Positions 1 to 6,851 are shown, counted from the stretch's first letter. The stretch is 24,340 bases of DNA from Thermoleophilaceae bacterium (GCA_013695855.1 JACCZR010000046.1:1-24340); one strand, 5' to 3'. The notes: a model not told the origin generated them from the letters alone. Program-made: numbers and translations.

Positions 1-1068
1 TCCCTGGACCGGCGGCGGGAAGTCGCCATATGCCGGGGCGGGCGGGCCCTGGGGTGGCGGGTAGCCCGCCGCCGGAGGCCCGCTGGGAGGTGGCATCGCC
101 GTCTGGACCGGCGCGGCTCCGGGCGCCGGCACCGCCTCCAGCACCCGGCCCAGCACGTGGTCGGCGCTTACGCCCTCGCTCAGGGCGTCGTAGGAGAGCA
201 CGAGGCGGTGGCGCAGGACGTCGGCTGCGAGGTCGCGGACGTCGGACGTCAGCACATGGCGGCGGCCGCGCAGCAGCGCGAGCGCCCGCGCCGACTGGAT
301 CAGGCCGATCGGCCCGCGCGGGCTTGCGCCGTAGTCCACGTAGCCGGCCACGTCAGTGAGCCCGTAGTCGGCCGGGTTGCGCGTGGCGTCGGCCAGCTGC
401 ACGGCGTGGCCCACGATCGCTCGATCGACGTAGACCTCGTCCACCTCCTCGCGGAAGGCGAGCAGGTCCGCGGCGCTCAGCCGCTCGTTGACCTCCACGG
501 GCGGCTCGAGCGAGCGGCCCACCACGGCAGCCTCCTCGCCGGGCGTGGGGTAGTCGACGAGGATCTTCATCAGGAAGCGGTCGGTCTGTGCCTCGGGCAG
601 CGGGTAGGTGCCCTCGGACTCGATCGGGTTCTGGGTGGCGAGGACCAGGTAGGGCTCGGGCACGGGGAAGGTCTGGCCGGCGATCGTCACCTGGTGCTCC
701 TGCATCACCTCGAGCAGCGCCGACTGGACCTTGGCCGGGGCGCGGTTGATCTCGTCGGCCAGCAGGAAGTTGCACACCACGGGGCCGAGCTCGATGTCGA
801 AGCTCCCGGAGTCGGGCCGCAGCACGCGGGTCCCCACCAGGTCGGCAGGCACGAGGTCCGGGGTGAACTGCACTCGCTTGAACGAGCCGCCGACCACGCC
901 GGCCAGCGTCTTCACGGTGAGGGTCTTGGCCAGCCCGGGCACGCCCTCCAGCAGCACGTGTCCGCCGGCCAGCAGCGACACCAGCAGGCGCTCGAGCATG
1001 GCGTCTTGGCCCACCACCACCCGTTTGATCTCGTACAGGGCCGTTTCGAGCCCTTCGCGCGTGGACAT
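1..1068 (-). CDS. MoxR-family AAA+ ATPase, 3' end cut by the window edge
   Basis: Translated by hand from the ATG at 1068; 356 codons are visible and the frame is still open at base 1. Walker A is GVPGLAKT at residues 42-49, Walker B is FLLADE at 101-106 followed by INRAP, and sensor 1 is LATQNP around 143-148. This is the MoxR signature. Family members (about 310-340 aa) are AAA+ chaperone-like ATPases, usually next to DUF58 and VWA-domain genes, so those would be expected further left. An SD (GGAGGAG) lies just before the ATG. From about residue 311 the protein becomes a Pro/Ala/Gly-rich tail (repeated PPP, GPP, PAP) beyond the usual MoxR end, which may be a linker or interaction tail. Family is certain; the client is unknown. 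Confidence 0.93.
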   Translation of the reverse strand, partial: MSTREGLETALYEIKRVVVGQDAMLERLLVSLLAGGHVLLEGVPGLAKTLTVKTLAGVVGGSFKRVQFTPDLVPADLVGTRVLRPDSGSFDIELGPVVCNFLLADEINRAPAKVQSALLEVMQEHQVTIAGQTFPVPEPYLVLATQNPIESEGTYPLPEAQTDRFLMKILVDYPTPGEEAAVVGRSLEPPVEVNERLSAADLLAFREEVDEVYVDRAIVGHAVQLADATRNPADYGLTDVAGYVDYGASPRGPIGLIQSARALALLRGRRHVLTSDVRDLAADVLRHRLVLSYDALSEGVSADHVLGRVLEAVPAPGAAPVQTAMPPPSGPPAAGYPPPQGPPAPAYGDFPPPVQG

Positions 1069-1153
1069 CCGCTCCTCCTCGCCTGGGTTCAAGCGAAGGA
1101 CGCTACGCGCCTAATACAAGCCCAGGTAAAAGATCGAGCGGCGGGCGGGCGCG

Positions 1154-1942
1154 TCAGCGGTCGTCTTGGTCCATCGCGGCGGTGCGGGTGGTCATCGTCT
1201 TGGCGCTGCCGCCGGCCATCACCCGGCGCGTGAGCCGAGGGAGAACGACCCGCGCCGCGGCGGCCAGGCCGTAGGGGCGGGGCACGTAGCGCTCGGGGCG
1301 GCGCCCCACGCCGGCCTCGAACACGGCCTCGGCTCCCTTCTCGGGGGTGGAGACCGCCCAGCGCGTCATCCACCTGTCGGTGAGCTCCTCTTGGGGAAAA
1401 CCCTCCGTGGCGATGAAGCCGGGCAGTACGAGCCCCACGTGCACGCCGTTGGGGCGCTCCTCGGCGAAGAGGGCGTCGCTCCAGCCGGCCAGGGCGAACT
1501 TGGAGGCCGAGTAGGCGCCGCTTCCTCCGCGGGCCACGCGACCCGCCGTGCTGGCCACGTTGACCACCGCGCTGGGGGCCGAGGCGCGCAGCAGAGGAAG
1601 CAGGGACTCGCTGAGGCGCACAACGGCGTCGAAGTTCACCTCCATGTGGCGGCGGACGTTCGCGTAGCCCCCGTCTGCAAAATTGGCCCGCCAGGCGGCG
1701 CCGGCGTTGTTCACCAGCAGCGTGAGGCGGCCGTGCGTGTCCTCCACGTGGGCGCGAACGCGCTCGGGGGCATCGTCCTCGGTCAGATCGGTCGCGACCC
1801 AGGTGGCTTCGGCGGGCAGACTCTCGGCCAGTTGCTGGAGGCGGTCCTCGCGGCGGGCCACCAAGACCAGCTTGGCCCAGGGCTCACGTGCCAGGCGGTG
1901 CGCCGTCGCCTCGCCGATGCCGCTGGACGCGCCGGTGACCAC
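1154..1942 (-). CDS. Short-chain dehydrogenase/reductase (SDR), start uncertain
   Basis: Classical SDR with a Rossmann fold. The TGASSGIG dinucleotide-binding motif lies at the very N-terminus, NNAG follows in the middle and YSASK gives the catalytic Tyr/Lys with an upstream Ser (VVNVASTAGR). It is a probable NAD(P)-dependent oxidoreductase; the substrate cannot be read from sequence. The start is a problem. The first in-frame GTG is at 1942, only two codons before TGASSGIG and without an SD. Coding-like sequence (NPNLVAV) continues upstream, but the next in-frame ATG is at 2116 and would add a poor 58-residue leader. A non-standard start near 1972-1981 or a sequencing frameshift is possible. 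It ends 85 bases before the moxR start and may be co-transcribed with it. Confidence 0.85.
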   Translation of the reverse strand: MVTGASSGIGEATAHRLAREPWAKLVLVARREDRLQQLAESLPAEATWVATDLTEDDAPERVRAHVEDTHGRLTLLVNNAGAAWRANFADGGYANVRRHMEVNFDAVVRLSESLLPLLRASAPSAVVNVASTAGRVARGGSGAYSASKFALAGWSDALFAEERPNGVHVGLVLPGFIATEGFPQEELTDRWMTRWAVSTPEKGAEAVFEAGVGRRPERYVPRPYGLAAAARVVLPRLTRRVMAGGSAKTMTTRTAAMDQDDR

Positions 1943-2042
1943 GGCGACGAGGTTCGGATTGCCGTCGCTCTCGATGGAGCGGATGCTTCCACAACCAGAA
2001 CGTGCGGTGTGGGCGCGACCGGCGCTCGGCCTGCGCTCCGCC

Positions 2043-2150
2043 CTAGCTGCCGGGGACGGCAGCGCCCGAGGGCATCCCCGCCTCGACGTAGTGGTAATAG
2101 TGCGCTCGCCACTCATCGGTGGGCTCGGTGCCCGGCTGAAGCGGGGGCAA
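2043..2150 (-). CDS. Possible small protein of 35 aa (weak call)
   Basis: A short frame on minus from TTG at 2150 to TAG at 2043 encodes a peptide ending in DEWRAHYYHYVEAGMPSGAA plus a few residues. Nearly all codons end in G or C and the composition (W, Y and H in a regular pattern) looks coding rather than random. It occupies the gap just upstream of the SDR, whose N-terminus is itself poorly defined. There is no clear SD and the start is a guess. I recognise no family. It could be a real small gene, the remnant of a longer gene, or chance. Confidence 0.2.
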   Translation of the reverse strand: MPPLQPGTEPTDEWRAHYYHYVEAGMPSGAAVPGS

Positions 2151-2250
2151 AGGGGGCTTGAGCCCTCGGGACGCCAGTCCAGATGCTGCCCTTTCCGGTG
2201 GGGCGCCGAGAGCGTGAGTCCCGGTGCCGCCGCCACGAGAGGAGCACCAG

Positions 2251-2916
2251 ATGACCAGGCAGAGCTCGTTCAAGAGCATCATCCGCTCGCGGATGGAGAA
2301 GACGGGGGAGAGCTACACCGCCGCGCGTGCGTCGCTGCTTTCCGCTGAGGAGCCGGAAGCGCCCTCCCCGCCCAGGCTCGCGACCTCCGAGGAGGAGATC
2401 CGGCGCAGGACCGGGCGCGGCTGGGAGGAGTGGTTCGACCTGCTCGACGAGTGGCGCGCGCCGGAGCGGTCGCACACGGAGATCGCGCGCTGGGTGGCCG
2501 AGCAGCAGGGCATCGAGCCGCTGGCCTGGAACGCGCAGGCGGTGGTCGACACCTATGAGCGGGTGCGCGGCCTGCGCCAGGTGGGAGAGAAGGCGAACGG
2601 CTTCACCATCACGGCCTCGAAGACGGTGGCGATGCCGGTCGAGCGCCTCTACGACGCGTTCGTCGACGAGTCCCTGCGCCGGCGCTGGCTGCCCGACGGG
2701 GAGCTGACAGAGCGCACGGCCACCAAGCCGAAGTCGGCCCGCTTTGACTGGGGCGACGGCGCGACGAGGGTCAACGTGGCCTTCGAGGCCAAAGGCGAAG
2801 AGAAGAGCACAGCGGCCCTCCAGCACGAGCGGCTCGCCGACGCCGAGGAGGCCGAGCGGATGAAGGCCTACTGGCGCGACCGGGTCTCGACGCTGGAGGA
2901 GGTGCTGGAGCGATGA
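2251..2916 (+). CDS. DUF4287 plus AHSA1/SRPBCC domain protein
   Basis: 221 aa. The N-terminal 70-80 residues (SFKSIIRSRMEKTGESYTAA onward) match the DUF4287 pattern. The middle holds a short helical segment with RSHTEIARW, and the C-terminal part from about residue 120 (FTITASKTVAMPVERLYDAF) is an AHSA1/START-like SRPBCC fold. It ends with a charged helix. SRPBCC domains bind hydrophobic ligands or client proteins; no specific role is known for this architecture. I chose the ATG at 2251 because GAGAGGAG sits 6 bases before it, whereas the upstream in-frame GTG at 2224 has no SD. No neighbour suggests a function. Confidence 0.88.
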   Translation: MTRQSSFKSIIRSRMEKTGESYTAARASLLSAEEPEAPSPPRLATSEEEIRRRTGRGWEEWFDLLDEWRAPERSHTEIARWVAEQQGIEPLAWNAQAVVDTYERVRGLRQVGEKANGFTITASKTVAMPVERLYDAFVDESLRRRWLPDGELTERTATKPKSARFDWGDGATRVNVAFEAKGEEKSTAALQHERLADAEEAERMKAYWRDRVSTLEEVLER

Positions 2917-2994
2917 GCGCCACGAGCATCACCCAGGCCCGGGGGCCCGGAGGGCATCCCTGTGTCGACGAAGCGCTTACGTCAAACTTCATGC

Positions 2995-3190
2995 ATGGCT
3001 GAGCATGCGCTCGTCATCTACGGCCGACTCGTCACCTTCGACGAGGAGCAGCCGGTGATCGAAGACGGCGCCCTCTACATCGGCGGCGACGGGCGTATCG
3101 CGGCGGTACAGACGCGCACCGAGCCCGCCCCGGCCGGCTTCGAGGCCGCGGGGAAGCTGCGCACCAAGGGCTGCGTCTATCCCGGCCTGA
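2995..3190 (+). pseudogene. Amidohydrolase N-terminal remnant
   Basis: The frame from ATG 2995 starts MAEHALVIYG and contains LVTFDEEQPVIEDGALYIGG, then ends in CVYPGLI. This is the beta-sandwich start of the amidohydrolase/chlorohydrolase superfamily, which normally continues from PGLID into the metal-binding HxH motif. Here the frame breaks right after PGLI, and a stop follows at 3205-3207 after four unrelated residues. No metal ligands or barrel remain, against an expected 400 or more residues. The next bases read as part of a different gene, so this is the left half of a deletion scar. No clear SD is visible. Confidence 0.65.
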
Positions 3191-3672
3191 TCTTCGCGAG
3201 CAGATGAGGCCAGGCCCCTGCTGAGCCGCCCCGAGCATCAGCAGTGGCGCAACAAGCTGTACGACGACATCACCGGGCCAAGCTGCAGGCGATCGTGGCC
3301 TTCGGCGGCCAGGCCCAGGAGGCGCTGCGGCTGTGGAGCTCGCCGTCCGACGTGCCGGCATTCGAGGTCCCGCACCCGAGCAGTCGCGACCCCAGGCGCC
3401 TGGTCGACGAGTGGCGCCAGGCAGTCGACGACCTTCGGACCATCGCCACCAGCGACCCGAGCGCGACGGGCTCCGCCAACTACGCCACCGCATTCAAGGA
3501 GGGCGACTACACGCGCATCCCGCCGCGTGACCTGCCGTTCGGGATGCCGGCCTGGTTCGGCGACGACGCCTGGGGCCGCAAGGCGAAGCCGCGGCACAAC
3601 AACTGCGCCGACCGGCCGAGCAGCGATATGAAGAACACGCTGGTCTGGCGGGCGCCGAAGCGCGTCCCCTAG
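3191..3672 (+). pseudogene. Uracil-DNA-glycosylase-like C-terminal remnant with a frameshift
   Basis: Two frames must be joined to read one protein. Frame 2 from about 3191 gives LLSRPEHQQWRNKLYDDITG. From about 3280 frame 1 continues as KLQAIVAFGGQAQEALRLW and later HPSSRDPRRLVDEWRQAV, ending at the TAG at 3670-3672. A single missing base near 3275-3279 (GGGCC) explains the switch. The pattern VAFGGQA...LW followed by HPSSRD resembles the second half of UDG-superfamily proteins, where HPS is a catalytic-loop motif. The N-terminal half with the first active-site motif is absent and is replaced by the amidohydrolase fragment. UDG assignment is from memory of the family, moderate confidence; being broken is clear. 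Confidence 0.5.
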
Positions 3673-3727
3673 CCACGCGAAGGCGAAGAAGGGTACCCTC
3701 GGTCCGCAAGCGCGAGAGAGGAGAAGC

Positions 3728-3922
3728 ATGCGGGAAACACCCCTGGAAGTGAGTTTGAGGTACGTGGGCGGTATCAGGTGGCCCGCCAACAAGGCGGACG
3801 TCCTCGAGGCCATGAAGCGAAACGGCGCCCCGGAGGACGTGCTCCAAACCGTGCGCTCGTTCTGGCGCGAGCGATACGCCAGCCCTGCCGACGTCCACGG
3901 GGCCCTCTGGTTGAGCGCTTGA
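3728..3922 (+). CDS. DUF2795 small protein
   Basis: 64 aa, starting at ATG 3728 behind a strong purine-rich SD (GAGAGAGGAGAAG). It contains the compact helical DUF2795 pattern: a short strand (VSLRYVGGIRWPANKADVL), then an E/K-rich helix with GAPEDVLQTVRSF and a terminal YASPADV. Such proteins are common in Actinobacteria, often as short stand-alone genes; no biochemical role is established. The gene lies between the gene scar and the tRNA. A TACCCT hexamer about 30 bases upstream could serve as a -10 box. Sequence from its stop to the tRNA (3923-4183) shows no convincing gene. Confidence 0.85.
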   Translation: MRETPLEVSLRYVGGIRWPANKADVLEAMKRNGAPEDVLQTVRSFWRERYASPADVHGALWLSA

Positions 3923-4183
3923 TCGGAGCCCCGTCGGCTGTCAGCAGGTAGCCCGGGCGAAGGGCGTGGTGCGATACCGCGACGCATAGGGCCGACTCGG
4001 CCTCGGACCCCTTCTAACTCGGGGCCGGTTCGTAGTGGAGGCGCGGCGCAACCAATGGGTCAGCGTGGAGCTCTGCTGATGAGCACGCCCATGGAGGCTT
4101 ACGTAAGGTTCCGGTGGCCGCACTTCCTTTGCGGGAAGGGCAGGCTCGGCGAGGCCGCATCTCAGAGTGACCAGCCAGTGCAG

Positions 4184-4269
<86 letters not shown>

Positions 4270-4283
4270 CAGAGGGGGCGCTC

Positions 4284-4289
4284 ACTATA
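4284..4289 (-). promoter_or_regulatory. Putative -10 box of tRNA-Leu
   Basis: TATAGT on minus lies 14 bases before the mature tRNA 5' end. This is a good match to the sigma-70 -10 consensus. No clear -35 hexamer is seen at the right spacing. Confidence 0.4.
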
Positions 4290-4347
4290 GCCGCGGCGCC
4301 CCCTTGCCGGGGCCCCTTGCAGTCGTCCGAGGGCCTATGTACCTTCT

Positions 4348-4361
4348 CGAACACATGTTCG
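4348..4361 (+). promoter_or_regulatory. LexA-binding SOS box
   Basis: CGAACACATGTTCG is a perfect palindrome matching the Gram-positive/actinobacterial LexA consensus CGAAC-N4-GTTCG. It lies 22 bases before the lexA GTG start, so it very likely mediates LexA autorepression. It is also 79 bases upstream of the divergent tRNA. Confidence 0.93.
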
Positions 4362-4383
4362 TTCCAGCCCTCTCGGAGGCCCA

Positions 4384-5001
4384 GTGGACCTAGACCTGAC
4401 CAAGCGTCAACAGGAGATCTTCGACTTCATCAAGCGCTACTCGTCCAGCCACGGCTACCCGCCCACGGTGCGCGACATCGGCAAGGCGATAGGCCTGACC
4501 TCGTCCTCGACGGTGCACGCGCACCTCTCCAACCTGGAGAAGCTGGGGCTGCTGCGGCGTGACCCCGCTCGCCCGCGCGCCATCGAGGTGTTGGTGGACA
4601 AGGCCAAGCAGGTGGTGGGTGACGGAAGCCGCGGCCTGCCCGTGGTGGGTTCGGTCGCCGCGGGCCAGCCGGTGCTCGCCGAGGAGAACATCGAGGACTA
4701 CGTCGAGATCCCGCCCATAGCGGGCGGCGACACCGGGGAGTTCCTCCTGCGCGTGCGCGGTGACTCGATGAAGGACGCGGGAATCCTGGAGGGCGACCAC
4801 GTCGCCGTCCAGCGCCAGGACACGGCCGCCGACGGCGAGATCGTGGTGGCGCGGATAGCAGAGGACGCCACTGTGAAACGCTTCTTCCGCGAGGCCGACC
4901 ACGTGCGCCTGCAGCCCGAGAACGCCGACTTCGAGCCGATCATCAGCCGGGACGTCGAGATCCTCGGCAAGGTGGTCGGCGTGTTGAGGAGGGTCACGTG
5001 A
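4384..5001 (+). CDS. lexA: LexA transcriptional repressor of the SOS response
   Basis: 205 aa, the usual LexA length. The N-terminal winged helix-turn-helix spans about residues 1-65 (LTKRQQEIFDFI, GYPPTVRDIGKAIGL with the SSSTVHAHLSNLEKLG recognition region). The self-cleavage bond is Ala93-Gly94 in VAAGQP. The catalytic dyad is Ser128 (GDSM) and Lys165 (ATVKRF). All residues needed for RecA-stimulated autocleavage are present. The start is GTG at 4384 with GGAGG five bases upstream. It is autoregulated through the SOS box 22 bases before the start. The stop overlaps the start of the following zinc-ribbon gene (GTGA), indicating translational coupling. Confidence 0.98.
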   Translation: MDLDLTKRQQEIFDFIKRYSSSHGYPPTVRDIGKAIGLTSSSTVHAHLSNLEKLGLLRRDPARPRAIEVLVDKAKQVVGDGSRGLPVVGSVAAGQPVLAEENIEDYVEIPPIAGGDTGEFLLRVRGDSMKDAGILEGDHVAVQRQDTAADGEIVVARIAEDATVKRFFREADHVRLQPENADFEPIISRDVEILGKVVGVLRRVT

Positions 5002-5252
5002 GCCCGGCGATCCTCGCGCCGCGCAGGCTCTTCCGTCCCGTTCCGGCAACGAACGAACGCAAGCTTGTGGGCGACCCGGAATCGCCCACCGGACGCCCCA
5101 TTGGCGGCAGGCCGACGCTCGAGGGGAGGCTCTCGCGCGTATGGGAGGGCCTGTACGCCGACGGGGCGGCCGAATGCCCCGTGTGCCGCGGACGCATGAC
5201 GAGCGGCTCCGGCGGGGGACGCTGTGTGGACTGTGGCTCCTCGCTGACCTAA
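4998..5252 (+). CDS. Small zinc-ribbon protein coupled to lexA
   Basis: 84 aa. The first 40 residues are basic and probably disordered. Residues 40-56 form a short amphipathic segment (LEGRLSRVWEGLYADG). The C-terminus has a zinc ribbon with Cys60-x2-Cys63 (CPVC) and Cys76-x2-Cys79 (CVDC). The GTG start overlaps the lexA stop, so it is probably made with LexA and induced by DNA damage. No known family name comes to mind. The four-cysteine ribbon suggests nucleic-acid or protein binding. It is not an obvious shadow of lexA, because it begins where lexA ends. The RNase P RNA begins 9 bases after its stop. Confidence 0.72.
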   Translation: MSPAILAPRRLFRPVPATNERKLVGDPESPTGRPIGGRPTLEGRLSRVWEGLYADGAAECPVCRGRMTSGSGGGRCVDCGSSLT

Positions 5253-5260
5253 CCTTCAAC

Positions 5261-5636
5261 GGGCCGGCCAGGCAGTCGCGGGCGTCGGAGAGACAACCGG
5301 CGCTCGAGGAAAGTCCGGACACCGCAGGGCGGGGTGGTCGGGAAATCCGACCCGGGGAAACCCGCGGGAAAGTGCCACAGAAACAAACCGCCAACCCGGC
5401 GGGCCTCTCGAGAGCCCGTCGGCGGCAAGGGTGAAAAGGTGCGGTAAGAGCGCACCGGCGGCGCGGTGACGCGCCGGCCAGGCAAACCCCACCCGGTGCA
5501 AGGCCAAGCAGGGACGTTGACGCTGCCCGCCGAGTCCCAGGTAGGTCGCAGGGCCGATGGGCCCGCCGCCCCTTGCTCGCATTGGGGCGGCAGATGGATG
5601 ACTGTCCACGACAGGATCCGGCTTACCGGCCGGCTT
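5261..5636 (+). ncRNA. rnpB: RNase P RNA (class A)
   Basis: Catalytic RNA that removes 5' leaders from pre-tRNAs. Conserved blocks appear in order: GAGGAAAGTCCGGACACC near the 5' end, an ACAGAAACAAACCGCC segment, GGTGAAAAGGTGCGGTAAGA, GCAAACCCCACCCGG, and near the 3' end CAGATGGATGACTGTCC with ACAGGATCCGGCTTAC. P1 closes by pairing GGGCCGGCC (5261-5269) with GGCCGGCTT (5628-5636, with two G-T pairs), which sets the ends. It directly follows the lexA/zinc-ribbon pair and is followed by a strong hairpin. Any promoter must lie inside the upstream coding region. Exact ends are plus or minus a few bases. Confidence 0.95.
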
Positions 5637-5638
5637 AC

Positions 5639-5668
5639 GGAAGGGCCCCGCGCGAGCGGGGCCCTTCC
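5639..5668 (+). terminator. Hairpin terminator after rnpB
   Basis: A perfect 13-bp stem (GGAAGGGCCCCGC / GCGGGGCCCTTCC) closes a GCGA tetraloop three bases after the P1 helix of RNase P RNA. There is no T-run, as is common in high-GC Actinobacteria. Confidence 0.8.
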
Positions 5669-5733
5669 CACTTCGGGTGCGTGGCGCCCGCCAACGCGCG
5701 AACGTCGAGCGCTTGAAATAAAGTCCCGGCGCG

Positions 5734-6219
5734 GTGGAGGTCCTTGCAATCATCCTGCCCTTCCTGCTCCTCGGCGTGGGGGTGCTCTTCGTCGCCTTCT
5801 CGGGCGGTCCGGGCAAGGCGCGTGAGGCGTACCTGACTGGTGGCAACCGGATCTTTCGCCTGGCGGTTCCGGTCGTCTACGTGATCGGGGGGCTGCTGGT
5901 GCCGGCACTCATCGTGGCCAACAGCGGCGCCGCCGCGGGGGGCACCGACACCCTTTCGAGCAAATCCCTCTCAATGGAAGAGGAGGAGGGCAAGTCCCTG
6001 TTCTCCGAGCGCTGTGGCAGCTGCCACAACCTCGACGCCACCAACTCGAGGGGTGTGACAGGCCCTGACCTCGACGAGGTGGGCAAGATGAGCCCGAAGC
6101 GCGTGCTGGCGGCCATCGAGCTGGGCGGGACGGGGGAGAAGCGCATGCCCGCCGCCATCTTCGCGGGCAAGGACGCCGAGGCCGTGGCCCTCTACGTGAC
6201 GAAGGTCGCGGGCAAGTAG
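5734..6219 (+). CDS. Membrane-anchored c-type cytochrome
   Basis: 161 aa. Two N-terminal transmembrane helices (about residues 2-22 and 41-62) are joined by a short loop. A soluble cytochrome c domain follows, with heme motif CGSCH (Cys94, Cys97, His98) and likely axial Met138 in KRMPAAI. The heme domain would face outside the membrane and act as a one-electron carrier. The two-helix anchor is unusual for a small cytochrome. No oxidase or cytochrome bc genes are beside it, so its partner is unknown. The start is GTG at 5734 without an SD; a TAAAGT hexamer (5719-5724) lies 9 bases before it, consistent with a leaderless or nearly leaderless message. Confidence 0.9.
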   Translation: MEVLAIILPFLLLGVGVLFVAFSGGPGKAREAYLTGGNRIFRLAVPVVYVIGGLLVPALIVANSGAAAGGTDTLSSKSLSMEEEEGKSLFSERCGSCHNLDATNSRGVTGPDLDEVGKMSPKRVLAAIELGGTGEKRMPAAIFAGKDAEAVALYVTKVAGK

Positions 6220-6273
6220 GCGCTCCGCGCCCGCCCGCCCTTTTCACTGCGCGACCTAGTACCCTCCCGCCTG

Positions 6274-6416
6274 ATCCGGCCGAGGTCTTGCCCTACGGGG
6301 CGGGGCGCGGGGGAACCGAAGGCCAACTGGCCAGGGGCGAATCATCCGGGCGGCATGCCGTCCGGACGTAGCGCAACTCTTTCGGCGCGAGCCCGACAGC
6401 TAACCCCGCAGGCCCG
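6274..6416 (+). ncRNA. c-di-AMP (ydaO/yuaA) riboswitch upstream of a small TM protein
   Basis: The leader carries the conserved ydaO blocks in the right order: GGGGGAACCGAA, then GGGGCGAATC, then GCGCAACTCTTTCGGCGC, GAGCCCGACAGCTAACCCCG and AGGC. A GGCC (6278-6281) can pair with GGCC (6411-6414) as part of P1. A TAGTAC hexamer at 6257-6262 could be the -10 box. The family senses cyclic di-AMP and usually turns genes off on binding. There is no terminator hairpin between aptamer and start codon, so control is probably at translation. CTCTTTC in the aptamer (6377-6383) is complementary to GAAAGAG (6420-6426), the likely SD. The outer helix boundaries are approximate. Confidence 0.85.
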
Positions 6417-6431
6417 AAGGAAAGAGAGCCG

Positions 6432-6698
6432 ATGAATCACGCGGGTGCCCGCGCCTTGCAGCGGGTGGATGAATACGAAGAGAAGTTCGTCTCCCGGCCG
6501 CACCTCGAGCTGGTCGAGGAGCCGCCGCCGGTCGGCGAGCGCAGGACGGTCCGCATCAGCGGTCAGCCCACACCTGCGCGCCCCCGGCGCCGCGCGTCCT
6601 CCGGTCGCGTCATGGCCGCGCCGGACCGCCTGGCCCTCTACGCGGTCCTGCTCGGACTCTTCCTGGTGTTCATGGCCGTCATCACGGCCAGCTCCTAG
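6432..6698 (+). CDS. Small single-TM protein of unknown function, under a c-di-AMP riboswitch
   Basis: 88 aa. Residues 1-40 are polar and charged (RVDEYEEKF, LELVEEPPP). Residues 37-60 are strongly basic (RRTVRI, PRRRASSGR). Residues 67-86 form one hydrophobic helix (LALYAVLLGLFLVFMAVITA) just before the C-terminus. There is no signal peptide, so topology is probably cytoplasmic N-terminus with a tail anchor. The start is ATG 6432 with GAAAGAGAG three bases upstream. I recognise no family. c-di-AMP riboswitches in Actinobacteria typically control cell-wall hydrolases, K+ or osmolyte functions, so a role at the envelope is a reasonable inference. It appears monocistronic. Confidence 0.8.
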   Translation: MNHAGARALQRVDEYEEKFVSRPHLELVEEPPPVGERRTVRISGQPTPARPRRRASSGRVMAAPDRLALYAVLLGLFLVFMAVITASS

Positions 6699-6851
6699 CG
6701 ACGGAGCGCAGGCCGGGCGTGGCCGGCGGAGCACCGGACCGGTTGGTCTCGGCCAAGCACCCGCTCGCTCGATCTCTTAAGGCGCCTGTTAGGCGTCCAC
6801 GGGAGGCTTGAGCCCGTACTCACGGGTAGAAGACGGCGGACGTCTCGTCCC

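Noticed and set aside
157..1233. 358-codon plus-strand open frame at the left edge
   Set aside because: Antisense to the MoxR ATPase, whose Walker motifs are unambiguous on minus.
5256..5846. Open frames on both strands across 5256-5846
   Set aside because: They cover the RNase P RNA and its terminator, which explain the conservation signal.
6778..6800. Small hairpin GCGCCT-GTT-AGGCGT after the small TM gene as terminator
   Set aside because: Six pairs with a three-base loop and no T-run; too weak to call.
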